From Streptomyces flavotricini (lineage in GTDB: Bacteria > Actinomycetota > Actinomycetes > Streptomycetales > Streptomycetaceae): 64,000 nucleotides of DNA. The notes below the pieces were generated by a model. That model ran no database searches. It had not been told where the DNA came from and saw only the letters and a program-made list of their open reading frames with translations. The DNA lies in assembly GCF_020639365.1 (NCBI RefSeq), contig NZ_JAINUL010000001.1, positions 1,477,344 through 1,541,343 on the forward strand. Direction: 5' to 3'. This document shows, piece after piece, positions 50,809-60,858 of the stretch (within the stretch, counting starts at the first letter, position 1; each line of letters opens with the position of its first letter). The position numbers and the translations under genes were made by a program.

Positions 50809-52320
50809 GTGCCCAGCCGAACATCTCCCGCCCAGGAAATCTGGTTCCTCACGGGCAGCCAAGGCCTGTACGGGGAGGCGACCCTGAAGCAGGTCGCCGA
50901 ACAGTCGCGGCAGATCGCCACCACCCTGGCCGACGTCCCCGGCATTCCCGCACGTGTCGTGTGGAAGCCGGTACTGACCGACGCCGATGCCATCCGCCGA
51001 GTGTGCCTCGACGCGAACGCCGAAGACCGGTGCATCGGGCTCATCGCCTGGATGCACACCTTCTCGCCGGCCAAGATGTGGATCGCCGGACTGGACGCGC
51101 TGCGCAAGCCGTTGCTGCATCTCCACACCCAGTCGAACGTGGCCCTGCCCTGGGACACCATCGACATGGACTTCATGAACCTCAACCAAGCCGCCCACGG
51201 GGACCGCGAGTTCGGCCACATCCAGGCCCGTCTCGGCGTCCCCCGCAAGACCGTGGCCGGCCACGTCACCGATCCGGTGACGACCGCACGCGTCGCGATC
51301 TGGGCGCGGGCGGCCGCCGCGCGGTCCGAACTGGCCACCCTCAAGGTCGCCCGCTTCGGCGACAACATGCGCGACGTGGCCGTCACGGAGGGCGACAAGG
51401 TCGAGGCCCAGCTGCGCTTCGGCGTATCCGTCAACACCTACGGCGTCAACGACCTGGTGGAGGTCGTCGACAGCGCGGACGAGAGCGAGGCGGCTTCCCT
51501 CGTCGAGGAGTACGCGGACCTGTACCGCCTGGCGCCGCAACTGCGACCGGGCGGCGAACGGCACGACTCGCTGCGTTACGCGGCCCGCATCGAAGCCGGC
51601 CTGCGCACCTTCCTCGAAACGGGCGGCTTCGGGGCCTTCACCACCAACTTCGAGGACCTGGGCGGACTGCGCCAGCTGCCCGGCCTGGCGGTCCAGCGGC
51701 TCATGGGCCAGGGATACGGCTTCGGAGGAGAGGGCGACTGGAAGACCGCCACCCTGCTGCGCGCCCTCAAGGTGGCCGCCACCGGACTCCCGGGCGGCAC
51801 CTCCTTCATGGAGGACTACACCTACGACATGACACCCGGCAACGAGCTCATCCTCGGCGCGCACATGCTGGAAGTCTGCCCCACCATCGCGACCGCCAGG
51901 CCCAGCTGTGAGATCCACCCCCTCGGCATCGGCGGGAGGGAGGACCCGGTGCGCCTGGTGTTCGACGCGGCCCCCGGCCCGGCCGTGGTGGTAGGGCTCG
52001 CCGACCTCGGCGACCGCTTCCGCCTGATCGCCAATGACATCGACCTGGTGGTACCCCCTCACCCGCTGCCCGCCCTGCCCGTCGCCCGCGCTGTCTGGCG
52101 GCCCAGCCCCGACCTGCGGACCTCCACCGAATCCTGGCTGACGGCCGGAGGACCGCACCACACCGTCCTCAGCACCGCCCTCACCTCCGACCACCTCGAC
52201 GACCTGGCGGAGATGCTCCGCATGGAACTCGCGCTCATCGACAAAACCACCACCCCGAAGCAGTTCCGGCGCGATCTCCGCTGGAACCAGGCGTACCACC
52301 GGCTGGCACTGGGACTGTGA
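50809..52320 (+). CDS. araA: L-arabinose isomerase
   Basis: A 503-residue enzyme of normal length. Metal and catalytic residues appear at E308 (GGEGDWKT), E335 (SFMEDYTYD) and H352 (GAHMLEVCP), matching E. coli E306, E333 and H350, with a later histidine near 453. It converts L-arabinose to L-ribulose. The start is GTG with CAGGAG upstream. It forms an operon with araB and ends before a strong bidirectional terminator. Confidence 0.95.
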   Translation: MPSRTSPAQEIWFLTGSQGLYGEATLKQVAEQSRQIATTLADVPGIPARVVWKPVLTDADAIRRVCLDANAEDRCIGLIAWMHTFSPAKMWIAGLDALRKPLLHLHTQSNVALPWDTIDMDFMNLNQAAHGDREFGHIQARLGVPRKTVAGHVTDPVTTARVAIWARAAAARSELATLKVARFGDNMRDVAVTEGDKVEAQLRFGVSVNTYGVNDLVEVVDSADESEAASLVEEYADLYRLAPQLRPGGERHDSLRYAARIEAGLRTFLETGGFGAFTTNFEDLGGLRQLPGLAVQRLMGQGYGFGGEGDWKTATLLRALKVAATGLPGGTSFMEDYTYDMTPGNELILGAHMLEVCPTIATARPSCEIHPLGIGGREDPVRLVFDAAPGPAVVVGLADLGDRFRLIANDIDLVVPPHPLPALPVARAVWRPSPDLRTSTESWLTAGGPHHTVLSTALTSDHLDDLAEMLRMELALIDKTTTPKQFRRDLRWNQAYHRLALGL

Positions 52321-52405
52321 ACCGCTCGAAGCCCGGCGCGTCCCTCCGTCACGGACATCGACGCGGTCCGGGCTTCCGGGAGACCGTATGACGGGTGGAC
52401 GCGTA

Positions 52406-52440
52406 GAGGCCGGGCAGGCCCTGACGGCCTGCCCGGCCTC
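52406..52440. terminator. Bidirectional terminator between araA and GH48
   Basis: The perfect 15-base arms GAGGCCGGGCAGGCC (52406-52420) and GGCCTGCCCGGCCTC (52426-52440) with a CTGAC loop lie between converging genes. Confidence 0.8.
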
Positions 52441-52476
52441 GTCGTACGCGGAGCTGTCTCCGGGCGGGGCGCTCTG

Positions 52477-55401
52477 TTATTCGAGCAGCTCCGCGTACGA
52501 GCCCATGGCCAGGGCGATGTCCGCCTGGGCCCAGAACCGGTGGTAGGTGAAGACGGGCGCGGCGCCGCCGGCGAGGTAGGCCTCGATCTTTGGCCAGGCC
52601 GGGTCGTTCTTGTAGAAGGTGCGGATCGAGGCGAAGGTGGACGAGGAGTTCACCGTGTCGCCGTTGGGCATCTTGCCGGTCCACGTGCTGGGGACGTACA
52701 CCGGGTCGTTGAAGCGCTTGTAGTCGGTCCGGGTCTCCTGGACGGAGAGGCCCAGCGGGTCCTGGTGGTGGGCCCACATGCCGTCGAGCAGTCCCTTGGC
52801 GACCCGCTTGGCCTCGGTGTTCCCGGACTTCGCGGCGTAGTAGGTCAGGGTCTTGGCGTAGGCGGCGGCCACGCCCACGTCGTCGGTGTAGTCGGCGACG
52901 GTGACGTGCAGGCCCGCGTTGGCGCCGGGCGCCGACGCGTTCCAGGTGTCGGGGGCGCCGGACCACTTGAGGGTGGAGGGGATCCGGTAGGTGCCGTCGG
53001 GGTTGATCGTGGTCTTCGACAGGGCCCAGCCGACCCACTTGTCGAGCACGGTCTTGGCCGCCGCGTCGCCCGTCTGCTCGTAGAGCTCGGCGACCCGCTC
53101 CATGGACCAGGCCTGGAAGCCGAACCACTGGTTGGACGGCGGGTCCTGGTAGACGGGCTTCTCGTCGTAGAAGAGGCCGTGGAAGGTGGGGGTCCCGGCC
53201 GGGGGCTGGGCGTAGCGCCCCTGCCAGCTGTTGGTGGCGCCGCCCGCGATGGCGCCTTCGTCGGACTGGAGCCAGCGGTAGAACTCCAGTTGCCGGTCGA
53301 GGCTGGTCGCCCAGTCCGTGGCGCCGGTCGTCGACTTGGGCTTCAGCGGGGCGTACTCGCTGAGTGCGTAGGCGGCGAGGGGGTTCTGGTAGCCGCTGTG
53401 CGCGTGGCTGGAGCCGATCCGCCAGGACCAGCCGGCCGAGGTGTCGGTGGCGCCGCCCCAGGCGTAATACCAGGACATCAGGTAGTGCGCGCTGTCCTTG
53501 CCGGTGCCGGCGGGGCAGACGGTCGGGCCGATGCAGTTGCCGGTCTTCTTAAAGTACTTGTCGAACATGGAGTACCGCAGGTAGTCGCCCATTTTGGCCG
53601 CCTTGGAGACGGTCGTGGTGACCTGGTTTCCCCTGCCCTGTTCCTTCGCCCAGACGTCGGCCCAGTAGGCGGCCTGGATGGCACGCGCGTCGGCGTCCGG
53701 GGCATCGGTGAACTTCCACTGCTTGGCGTAGGAGGAGTCCCCGGTGAAGAGGTCGAGGTAGCCGTTCTTGCCGCCGTACGCGAACGTGTCACAGGTGGGG
53801 TGCGGCACGGTCTCCCAGACCGATTCCTCGGGCCCGCGCTGGAAGGTGTTGATGTACGAGGGTCCGGTCGCGGTCGGTCCGGCGGAGCACTTCCCGGGCT
53901 CGTTGCCGTAGCCGTAGACGTTGTCGACGTCCTGGAGCCAGTGCATGCCGTAGATGTCGTCCGTGCCGTACGCGCTCTTCAGCTCGCCGGCGATCGGGTC
54001 CGCGCCGGCGGCGACTCCTCCGTCGAGCTTGGCCGGGTACTGCGAGGGGAGGTCGTGCTCGGGTGCGTAGGTGGCGGGCTTGGAGGCGTTGTAGGAGCCG
54101 GTCGTCGGCTGGTCGGCATGGGTGGGGATCATGAACTTCTCCATGGTCTCCCACGCACCGTTGAACTTGGTCCAGTCCCCGGTGATCTTCCCGTACATCG
54201 CCTGCAGCCAGATCAGATAGCTGTAGGCCTCCGAGGTCGTCTCGTGCCCCTGGTCCGGGGCCTCCACGATGAGCGTCTCGACGGAGTGGTACGGGATGCC
54301 CTCGGGCGAGAAGTAGCCGTTGGCCGGGTTGGTGATCTTCCCGTGGAGGTCGAGGAAGCGGGCGTCGTACGTGGAGTCGGCGGCCAGCTGGGCGACGGTG
54401 ACCTCGGCCTTGGCGTGGCCGGGGGCGGTCGCGGTGAAGACGGCGGAGCCGCTGCCAGTGGTCCCGGCGGTGACCGTCACCTTCTGGGCGGTGTTCCAGT
54501 TCGCCGGGGTGAAGGTGAGCTCGGGAGGCGTCGCGGCGAGGTCGGTGTTGCCCGAGGTGCGGGCGACGCTCACCGTGACGTTCGCGGTCGGCTGGGCCGA
54601 GAGCTTCAGGCCGAAGGTGCCCGTCTCCCCGCGGCGTACGGAGAGTTGCGCGGGGGTGGCGACGAGCGCGGGGCCGGCGGCGACGGTGATGCCGACGGGG
54701 GCCGACTCGGCGGAGGCCCCGAGGGTGTCGTAGGCCTTGGCGTAGAGGGAGTGGGAACCGGCTGCGAGGCCGGTGGCATCGAGGGTGAAGGGCGCAGTGG
54801 TGTCCGTGCCCAGGAGCGTGGTGTCGCTGTAGAACTCGACCTTGCCCACGGTGGCGCCGTCGGCCGCGGCGGCGGTCGCGGCGAGCGGGACGGGGGCGCC
54901 CGCCGTGTAGACGGCGCCCGCAGTGGGGCTGGTCAGGACGGTGACCGGGGGCTGGTGTGCTCCGGTGCACGGGGTGCCGTTGACGGCGAAGGAGGTGGGG
55001 GCGGCGTTGGTCCCGCTGTAGCTGAACTGGGCGCCGGCGGTGACGGCCGCGCCGGCAGCGACGGTCTTGTTCCAGTCCGGGGGCGCGACGCGGACGCTCT
55101 TGCCGGACTGGGTCCAGACGCCGTTCCAGCCGTTGGTCAGCTGCTGGTTGCCGGAGTAGTCGTAGGTGAGGTTCCACCCGTCGAGTGCGGTCGCGGACCG
55201 GTTGGTGAGGGTGAGCTCGGCGGTGAAGCCCGAACCCCAGTCGTTGGTCTTGTAGTCGACGCTGCACTGCACCGCTGCGGCCGCGGCCGTGGTGGCGCCG
55301 ACGGCCGTGAGGCCCAGGGGGAGGGAGAGGGACAGGGCCGTGGCGGACGCGGTCAGCAGTTTGCGTCGTCCGTGGAATCTGCGTGGGGGGTGTGCCGACA
55401 T
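52477..55401 (-). CDS. Secreted GH48 cellobiohydrolase with N-terminal CBM2
   Basis: A 974-residue protein from the ATG at 55399-55401. The signal contains [10 protein letters not shown], a possible twin-arginine motif. Domains in order: CBM2 (about 44-146), a bacterial Ig-like domain (about 150-242), a second beta-sandwich (about 243-338) and GH48 (about 345-974). The GH48 acid lies in [11 protein letters not shown] (385-395). Other landmarks are [13 protein letters not shown] and [20 protein letters not shown]. It is the reducing-end processive exocellulase that drives crystalline cellulose hydrolysis. A 22-base palindromic CebR operator precedes it. Confidence 0.95.
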   Translation of the reverse strand: MSAHPPRRFHGRRKLLTASATALSLSLPLGLTAVGATTAAAAAVQCSVDYKTNDWGSGFTAELTLTNRSATALDGWNLTYDYSGNQQLTNGWNGVWTQSGKSVRVAPPDWNKTVAAGAAVTAGAQFSYSGTNAAPTSFAVNGTPCTGAHQPPVTVLTSPTAGAVYTAGAPVPLAATAAAADGATVGKVEFYSDTTLLGTDTTAPFTLDATGLAAGSHSLYAKAYDTLGASAESAPVGITVAAGPALVATPAQLSVRRGETGTFGLKLSAQPTANVTVSVARTSGNTDLAATPPELTFTPANWNTAQKVTVTAGTTGSGSAVFTATAPGHAKAEVTVAQLAADSTYDARFLDLHGKITNPANGYFSPEGIPYHSVETLIVEAPDQGHETTSEAYSYLIWLQAMYGKITGDWTKFNGAWETMEKFMIPTHADQPTTGSYNASKPATYAPEHDLPSQYPAKLDGGVAAGADPIAGELKSAYGTDDIYGMHWLQDVDNVYGYGNEPGKCSAGPTATGPSYINTFQRGPEESVWETVPHPTCDTFAYGGKNGYLDLFTGDSSYAKQWKFTDAPDADARAIQAAYWADVWAKEQGRGNQVTTTVSKAAKMGDYLRYSMFDKYFKKTGNCIGPTVCPAGTGKDSAHYLMSWYYAWGGATDTSAGWSWRIGSSHAHSGYQNPLAAYALSEYAPLKPKSTTGATDWATSLDRQLEFYRWLQSDEGAIAGGATNSWQGRYAQPPAGTPTFHGLFYDEKPVYQDPPSNQWFGFQAWSMERVAELYEQTGDAAAKTVLDKWVGWALSKTTINPDGTYRIPSTLKWSGAPDTWNASAPGANAGLHVTVADYTDDVGVAAAYAKTLTYYAAKSGNTEAKRVAKGLLDGMWAHHQDPLGLSVQETRTDYKRFNDPVYVPSTWTGKMPNGDTVNSSSTFASIRTFYKNDPAWPKIEAYLAGGAAPVFTYHRFWAQADIALAMGSYAELLE

Positions 55402-55467
55402 GCGGATGGTTCTCCTCGCGGCTCGGGGAGACGGCGGATGGGAGAAGCGGCTGCGCACACGTTCTCA

Positions 55468-55513
55468 ACAGTGGGAGCGCTCCCACTGTGCAGACGCGTC
55501 GCGACGGCGTCAA
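55468..55513 (-). promoter_or_regulatory. GH48 promoter with extended CebR operator
   Basis: The CebR core TGGGAGCGCTCCCA (55472-55485) lies in a perfect 22-base palindrome, 55468-55489. On the minus strand, TTGACG (55508-55513) and CACAGT (55485-55490) are 17 bases apart, so the operator starts within the -10. Confidence 0.85.
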
Positions 55514-55578
55514 GACGCGTGAAGAGTCGAAAGCAATCTGCAAGAAATTTACTCAACTCCCCTTTTGTATGACGACAG

Positions 55579-55619
55579 TTGGCGCTACGGTCTGGCCCCA
55601 ACCAGTGGGAGCGGTTCCA
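55579..55619 (+). promoter_or_regulatory. Promoter and degenerate CebR operator on the GH6 side
   Basis: TTGGCG (55579-55584) and ACCAGT (55601-55606) are 16 bases apart. TGGGAGCGGTTCCA (55606-55619) matches the CebR consensus at 12 of 14 positions. It now precedes a GH5 relic and then the GH6 gene. Confidence 0.6.
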
Positions 55620-55734
55620 TCAGCAGGCGCGCCGCCGGGGCGCACCTCGCTGCACGGACTCGCTCATCGACGCCCCGCGCCTGCCGGCGCTGCTCCGCGG
55701 AGCAGCGCCGACCTTGCGCGACGGCGGTACCTGC

Positions 55735-56059
55735 CGGCATCGGCCACGAGGTCGCCGGCACGCAGGACCTGGTGGAGGCCGTGCATACGACCGGGGCCCG
55801 CAGTTTCCTGCCGGTCCCCGGGATCGCCTACGACGACCCGAGCCAGCCGCTCACCCCTTCCCCATCCTCGCCTCGGTCGCCGGCCGGGTCCCCCGGTCGC
55901 GGGCGAGAGCGGCGAGCACACCTGCGGACAGGCGTTCGTCGACCGCGCCACGGCCCGGTTCCGACGCCCGCATCCGCTCCGTACAACGGAACCCCTGCTC
56001 ACAACGGCACTCCCCGCATTCGGCACCGGGTGCGCGACCGCCTGCGCACCCTGAACTGA
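55735..56059 (+). pseudogene. Remnant of a GH5 cellulase
   Basis: Pieces of the C-terminal half of a GH5 enzyme survive in three frames: AGTQDLVEAVHTTGARSFLP then VPGIAYDD (about 55755-55840), GESGEHTCGQAFVDRA (about 55902-55950), and YNGTP..AFGTG..RDRLRTLN ending in TGA at 56057-56059. These follow the order of secreted actinobacterial GH5 cellulases (EAVRATGAKN..MVPGIAY; GEFGEHTCGQ; DYNGTP..GTGVRDRL). The signal peptide, the first catalytic glutamate and the connecting parts are gone. Confidence 0.68.
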
Positions 56060-56074
56060 AAGGCACCCCACGAA

Positions 56075-57799
56075 ATGAGCCGCACCATCCCCCGCACCGC
56101 CTTACTGGCGGCCCTCAGTCTCGTCACGGCCGCCGGCGCCACCGCCACGGCGTTCGGTACCAGCGCCGGCGCCGCCACCGCCGGCTGCAAGGTCGAGTAC
56201 CAGATCTCGAACCAGTGGAACACCGGCTTCGGTGCCAACGTGATCGTCACCAACACCGGTGACCCGGTCGCCTCCTGGACCCTGGAGTGGTCCTACGCGA
56301 ACGGCCAGGAGGTCACCCAGGGCTGGAACGCCACCATCACCCAGTCCGGGGCCGCGGTGACCGCGAAGAGCATGTCCTACAACGGGTCGCTGGCCACGGG
56401 CGGTTCGACGTCCTTCGGGTTCAACGGCTCACACACCGGCACGAACGCCGTCCCCGCGACCTTCAAGCTCAACGGCGTCACCTGCAACGGCGCCACCGAC
56501 CCGACCCAGCCCCCCACCACACCGCCGACCACGCCTCCGCCCACCGGCGGCAAGGTCGACAACCCCTACGCCGGCGCCAAGATGTACGTGAACCCCGAGT
56601 GGTCCGCCCATGCCGCCGCCGAACCGGGCGGCAGCAGGGTGTCCAACCAGCCCACCGCAGTCTGGCTCGACCGCATCGCCCTCGTCACGGGCACGAGCGG
56701 CACGATGGGTCTGCGCGACCACCTCGACGCGGCCCTGACGCAGAAGGGCGGCGGCGAACTCGTCGTCCAGCTGGTGATCTACAACCTGCCCGGACGGGAC
56801 TGCTCCGCGCTCGCCTCCAACGGCGAACTGGGCCCCACCGAGATCGACAAGTACAAGACGCAGTACATCGACCCGATCGCCGCGATCCTCGCCGAACCCA
56901 AGTACGCAGGGCTGCGGATCGTCACCACCGTCGAGATCGACTCACTGCCGAACCTGGTCACCAACGTCTCCGGCCGTCCCACCGCCACCGCCAACTGCGA
57001 CGTGATGAAGACCAACGGCAACTACGTCAAGGGCGTCGGCTACGCCCTGAACAAGCTCGGCTCGATCGCCAACGTCTACAACTACGTCGACGCCGGCCAC
57101 CACGGCTGGCTCGGCTGGGACGACAACCTCGGCGCCTCCGCCGAGATGTTCAAGCAGGCCGCGACCGCCGAGGGCTCCACGCTCTCCAACGTGCACGGCT
57201 TCATCGTCAACACCGCCAACTACAGCGCCCTGAAGGAGGACAACTTCAAGATCGACGACTCCGTCAACGGCACCTCCGTGCGCCAGTCGAAGTGGGTCGA
57301 CTGGAACCGCTACACCGACGAACTGTCCTACGCCCAAGGCATGCGGACCAAGCTGGTCTCCCTGGGCTTCGACGCCCACATCGGCATGCTCATCGACACC
57401 TCCCGCAACGGCTGGGGCGGCACCGCCCGCCCGACCGGACCCGGCGCGCTGACGAGCGTGGACACCTACGTCAACGGCGGCCGCTACGACCGGCGCATCC
57501 ACCTCGGCAACTGGTGCAACCAGTCCGGCGCCGGACTCGGCGAACGACCGCAAGCGGCCCCGGCCGCCGGCATCGACGCCTACGTGTGGATCAAGCCCCC
57601 GGGCGAGTCCGACGGGGCGAGCAAGGAGATCCCGAACAACGAGGGCAAGGGATTCGACCGGATGTGCGACCCCACTTACACGGGCAACGTACGCAACGGC
57701 AACAGCATGTCGGGAGCCCTCCCGAACGCACCGCTCGCCGGCCAGTGGTTCTCCGCCCAGTTCCAGGAGCTCATGAAGAACGCCTACCCGGCACTGTGA
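56075..57799 (+). CDS. Secreted GH6 exocellulase with N-terminal CBM2
   Basis: A 574-residue protein. Signal peptide is about 1-34, CBM2 36-138, a Thr/Pro linker 141-158 (TQPPTTPPTTPPPTGG), and GH6 160-574. The catalytic acid is probably D242 (VIYNLPGRDCSALAS), and VEIDSLPNLV and IDTSRNGWGG are family landmarks. Long loop insertions (ELGPTEIDKYKTQYIDP; IKPPGESDGASKEIPN) indicate a tunnel-type cellobiohydrolase like T. fusca Cel6B. It starts 16 bases after the GH5 relic and probably uses the relic's CebR-controlled promoter. Confidence 0.94.
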   Translation: MSRTIPRTALLAALSLVTAAGATATAFGTSAGAATAGCKVEYQISNQWNTGFGANVIVTNTGDPVASWTLEWSYANGQEVTQGWNATITQSGAAVTAKSMSYNGSLATGGSTSFGFNGSHTGTNAVPATFKLNGVTCNGATDPTQPPTTPPTTPPPTGGKVDNPYAGAKMYVNPEWSAHAAAEPGGSRVSNQPTAVWLDRIALVTGTSGTMGLRDHLDAALTQKGGGELVVQLVIYNLPGRDCSALASNGELGPTEIDKYKTQYIDPIAAILAEPKYAGLRIVTTVEIDSLPNLVTNVSGRPTATANCDVMKTNGNYVKGVGYALNKLGSIANVYNYVDAGHHGWLGWDDNLGASAEMFKQAATAEGSTLSNVHGFIVNTANYSALKEDNFKIDDSVNGTSVRQSKWVDWNRYTDELSYAQGMRTKLVSLGFDAHIGMLIDTSRNGWGGTARPTGPGALTSVDTYVNGGRYDRRIHLGNWCNQSGAGLGERPQAAPAAGIDAYVWIKPPGESDGASKEIPNNEGKGFDRMCDPTYTGNVRNGNSMSGALPNAPLAGQWFSAQFQELMKNAYPAL

Positions 57800-57825
57800 C
57801 GCAGGTCGGGTGACGAGCCCGGAGC

Positions 57826-57853
57826 CCTTGCGGAAGCGTCCCCTTCCGCAGGG
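57826..57853. terminator. Hairpin between GH6 and cebR
   Basis: TGCGGAAG (57829-57836) pairs with CTTCCGCA (57843-57850); CCC/GGG can extend the stem with one bulge. It lies between converging genes. Confidence 0.55.
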
Positions 57854-57906
57854 TTCCGGGCCTCGGCACGCTCCGTGCGGGGCGGCCGGCGGGCTGCCGG
57901 AGCGGC

Positions 57907-58962
57907 TCAGGAGGAATCCCGCACGACCAGTGCCGTCGGGAGTACCCGGCGCGGCTCCTCACCCTCGCCCTGCCTCGAGGCGGCGTCGGCTCGGGACTCC
58001 TCCGCGATCTTCTGGAGCAGGAGCCGGGTCATAGTGCGGCCCATCTCCTCGATGGGCTGGCGCACACTGGTCAGGGGCGGGTCCATCAGACGGGCCACCG
58101 TGGAGTCGTCGACCCCTACGAGGGCGACGTCCTCGGGGACCCGCCGGCCGGCCTCGCGCAGCACGCCGCGCGCACCGGCCGCCATCACGTCGGAGGCGGC
58201 GAAGACGGCGTCCAGGCCGGGGGCGCGTTCCAGGAGCTCGCGCATCGCCAGCCGGCCGCCCTCCTCGGTGAAGTCCGCGGTCGCCACGAGCGACTCGTCG
58301 GGCTTGATCCCGGCCTCGGCCAGGCCCGCGCGGTAGCCGCCCAGACGGGCGCGGGCCACGTACATGTCCAGCGGCCCGCTGATGGTCGCGATCCTGGACC
58401 GGCCGCGCCCCGCGAGATGGGCGACGGCCGCCCGTCCCGCACCGATGTTGTCGGAGTCCACATAGGCCACCGGCTCGGCCTCCGAACGTCGCCCGTTCAT
58501 GACGACCGGCAGGCCCAGCCGCGCGATCCGGTCGGGCAGCGGGTCGTCCCCGTGGACCGATGCCAGCAGCACGCCGTCGACCCGCTGGGCGGCCAGGTAG
58601 TGCTCGAACCGCTGCCGCTCGGCCTCGGTCCGGACCAGGGTGAGCAGCAGCTGCTTGTCCGCCTCGGCCAGCTCGGCGCTGACCCCGCGGATGAGGTCGA
58701 GGAAGTACGGCTCCGAGAAGATCCTGGCCTCGGTCTCCGGGATGACGAGGGCTACGGCGTCGGTCCGGCTGCCGGCCAGCGCCCTGGCCGCCTGGTTGGG
58801 CACGTACCCGAGCTCGGCGACGGCTCGGGCGACCGCTTCCTTGGCCTGCCGGCTCACCCGCGGGGAGCCGTTGATGGCCCGGGAGACCGTGCCCCGGCCG
58901 ACGCCTGCCAGGGCCGCGACCTCTTCCAGGGTGGGCCTGCCGCCGCTCTGCCGTCCGCTCAC
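57907..58962 (-). CDS. cebR: LacI-family repressor CebR
   Basis: A 351-residue protein from the GTG at 58960-58962 with GAGGGGAG upstream. The HTH covers residues 10-32 (TLEEVAALAGVGRGTVSRAI). The core ends VALVGVDDSTVARLMDPPLT. It matches CebR in sequence style and position, divergent from cebEFG. In Streptomyces, CebR binds TGGGAGCGCTCCCA and is released by cello-oligosaccharides. Five such sites besides its own occur in this window. A copy before its own gene suggests autoregulation. Confidence 0.93.
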   Translation of the reverse strand: MSGRQSGGRPTLEEVAALAGVGRGTVSRAINGSPRVSRQAKEAVARAVAELGYVPNQAARALAGSRTDAVALVIPETEARIFSEPYFLDLIRGVSAELAEADKQLLLTLVRTEAERQRFEHYLAAQRVDGVLLASVHGDDPLPDRIARLGLPVVMNGRRSEAEPVAYVDSDNIGAGRAAVAHLAGRGRSRIATISGPLDMYVARARLGGYRAGLAEAGIKPDESLVATADFTEEGGRLAMRELLERAPGLDAVFAASDVMAAGARGVLREAGRRVPEDVALVGVDDSTVARLMDPPLTSVRQPIEEMGRTMTRLLLQKIAEESRADAASRQGEGEEPRRVLPTALVVRDSS

Positions 58963-59088
58963 GCTCTTGAACTCCCCTCGTGCGCCATCGCACTCTGCAC
59001 CGGGCACGGGCCCGGCCTGCCGATCAGGTAAGTAAGACGGTGCACCCGTCCGTCCCGTAGCCGTGGGACACGTTACGCCGACGAGGAG

Positions 59089-59102
59089 TGGGAGCGCTCC
59101 CA
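59089..59102. promoter_or_regulatory. CebR operator upstream of cebR
   Basis: A perfect TGGGAGCGCTCCCA. On the minus strand a good -10, TACTGT (59101-59106), overlaps its edge; the -35 is weak. Confidence 0.88.
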
Positions 59103-59219
59103 CAGTACTCTCGATCCCCTCCCGACACCACGGTCGCGTTCACAACCTGACACGGGCAGCGCTCGAGAAGGAAGGCGCGCGCGCCCGAGGCTTCTGCGTA
59201 ATGAATTCGCGTTCGTCTC

Positions 59220-59276
59220 TTGACACCCGCACCCGCCAGGCAGCAACCTTCCGGCAACGGCGTGGGAGCGCTCCCA
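59220..59276 (+). promoter_or_regulatory. cebE promoter with CebR operator
   Basis: TTGACA (59220-59225) and CAACCT (59244-59249) are 18 bases apart. The perfect operator TGGGAGCGCTCCCA (59263-59276) covers the expected start of transcription. Confidence 0.85.
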
Positions 59277-59393
59277 CTCAGGGGTGCGACAACGGCTTTC
59301 ACATCAGGTCCGGGCGGGCCGCCGGCCGAGCCGCGAACAGCCCGCCGGACCCCATGGCGCACAACGAGCAGCACCTTGGACGAGGAGAGTGGA

Positions 59394-60743
59394 ATGCGTA
59401 CTTCCAGCAGCAGACGCGGACGCCGCACCGCAATGACCGCGATCGCCGCGGCCGCCGCGGTCGTGACCGGTGCAGCCTTGCTCACCGGTTGCGGGGGTGG
59501 CGACGGCAAGGGCGACGGCGCGGCCGGTGGCGGGCGGATCACGCTGCGGATCGGTACCTTCGGTTCCTTCGGCTACGACGACACCACGGGGGCCAAGCTC
59601 TACGCGGAGTACGAGAAGGCCCACCCCAACATCAAGATCGAAGAGTCGAACGTCGCCGACGGCCAGAAGTACTGGGACACGCTCAAGCTGCGCCTCTCCC
59701 GCAACAGCGGTCTCGCGGACATCCAGGCCCTGGAGGTGGGATACATAGCGGAGGCGACCGGGCCCGCCATGGCGGACAAGTGGGCCGACCTCGGCAAGAC
59801 GGGCGGCGCGGACCTCGGCGCGTTCCTCGACTGGAAGGTCAAGCAGGCCACCACCGGGGACGGCAAGGTCATCGGCCTCGGCACGGACATCGGCCCGATG
59901 GCCATCTGCTACAACAAGGACCTCTTCGCCCAGGCCAAGCTGCCGACCGACCGCACCGAAGTCGCCAAGCTCTGGGCGGGCGACTGGGCGAAGTTCCTCC
60001 AGGCCGGGGAGACGTACAAGAAGAACGCGCCGGCCGGGACCGCCTTCCACGACTCAGCGAGCGGCCTCTTCAACGCCGTGGTATCCAGCGAGCCGCTGCA
60101 GTACGCCAATGCCAAGGGCGAGCTGGACTACGAGAACAGCCCGGGCGTGAAGCGGGCATGGGACACCGCCGTGGCGGCGGTCCAGGCCGGACTGACCGCA
60201 AAACTGCGCCAGTTCGACGAGAAGGGCACCTGGAACGCGGCCTTCAAGAACTCGAAGTTCGCCACCGTGGCCTGCCCGAGTTGGATGACGGGCATCATCA
60301 AGGAGCAGGCGGGCCCGGAGAACCAGGGGAAGTGGGACATCGCGGCGCCGCCCGTGGCGGGGAACTGGGGCGGCTCGTTCCTCACCGTGCCCAAGTCGGG
60401 CGAGCACGTCAAGGAGGCGGCCGAGCTGGCCGCCTGGCTCACCGCTCCGGCGCAGCATGCGAAGGTCTTCGGTGTGAACGGCAACATCCCGTCCACCAAG
60501 GACACGCTCACCTCCACGGCGGTCCAGGAAGCCAAGCTGCCGTACTTCGGCGACACGCCGATCGGCAGGATCTATTCCGAGGCCGCCGCCGGCATCACGC
60601 CCGCGCCCATCAGCCGGTGGGACGGCCAGGTGAAGACGTTCCTCACCGACAACGGCATCCTCGACATCGAGCAGCGGGGCACCGACCCGGCGAAGGCCTG
60701 GGAGAACGTCAAGAGGCTCGTCGACGACAAGATCGACAAGTAG
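59394..60743 (+). CDS. cebE: Cello-oligosaccharide-binding lipoprotein CebE
   Basis: A 449-residue family 1 binding protein from the ATG at 59394 (GGAG eight bases upstream). A basic N-terminus with twin arginines and a lipobox at C33 (LLTGC) indicate a membrane-anchored lipoprotein. Internal motifs are GTFGSFGYDDTTGAKLYAEY and GNWGGSFLTVPKSGEH. It captures cellobiose and cellotriose released by GH48, GH6 and GH9 and passes them to CebF and CebG. The operon has no ATPase gene. Confidence 0.93.
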   Translation: MRTSSSRRGRRTAMTAIAAAAAVVTGAALLTGCGGGDGKGDGAAGGGRITLRIGTFGSFGYDDTTGAKLYAEYEKAHPNIKIEESNVADGQKYWDTLKLRLSRNSGLADIQALEVGYIAEATGPAMADKWADLGKTGGADLGAFLDWKVKQATTGDGKVIGLGTDIGPMAICYNKDLFAQAKLPTDRTEVAKLWAGDWAKFLQAGETYKKNAPAGTAFHDSASGLFNAVVSSEPLQYANAKGELDYENSPGVKRAWDTAVAAVQAGLTAKLRQFDEKGTWNAAFKNSKFATVACPSWMTGIIKEQAGPENQGKWDIAAPPVAGNWGGSFLTVPKSGEHVKEAAELAAWLTAPAQHAKVFGVNGNIPSTKDTLTSTAVQEAKLPYFGDTPIGRIYSEAAAGITPAPISRWDGQVKTFLTDNGILDIEQRGTDPAKAWENVKRLVDDKIDK

Positions 60744-60858
60744 CGGAGGCCGCACGGCGGCCCGCCCCCACCCGCCGCCTGCCGCCGCCTCCCCGCGGGT
60801 GGCGGCGGGCCGCCGCCGTCCGCACCACTGCACGCATCGACCTGGAAGGAACGCCCCC

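Noticed and set aside
55520-55545. CGAAA near the GH48 promoter as a XynR site
   Set aside because: There is only one half-site, without TTTCG three bases away.
52540-55572. 1010-codon plus-strand frame opposite GH48
   Set aside because: It consists of low-complexity Gly/Val/Arg text and is the complement of a clear GH48 enzyme.
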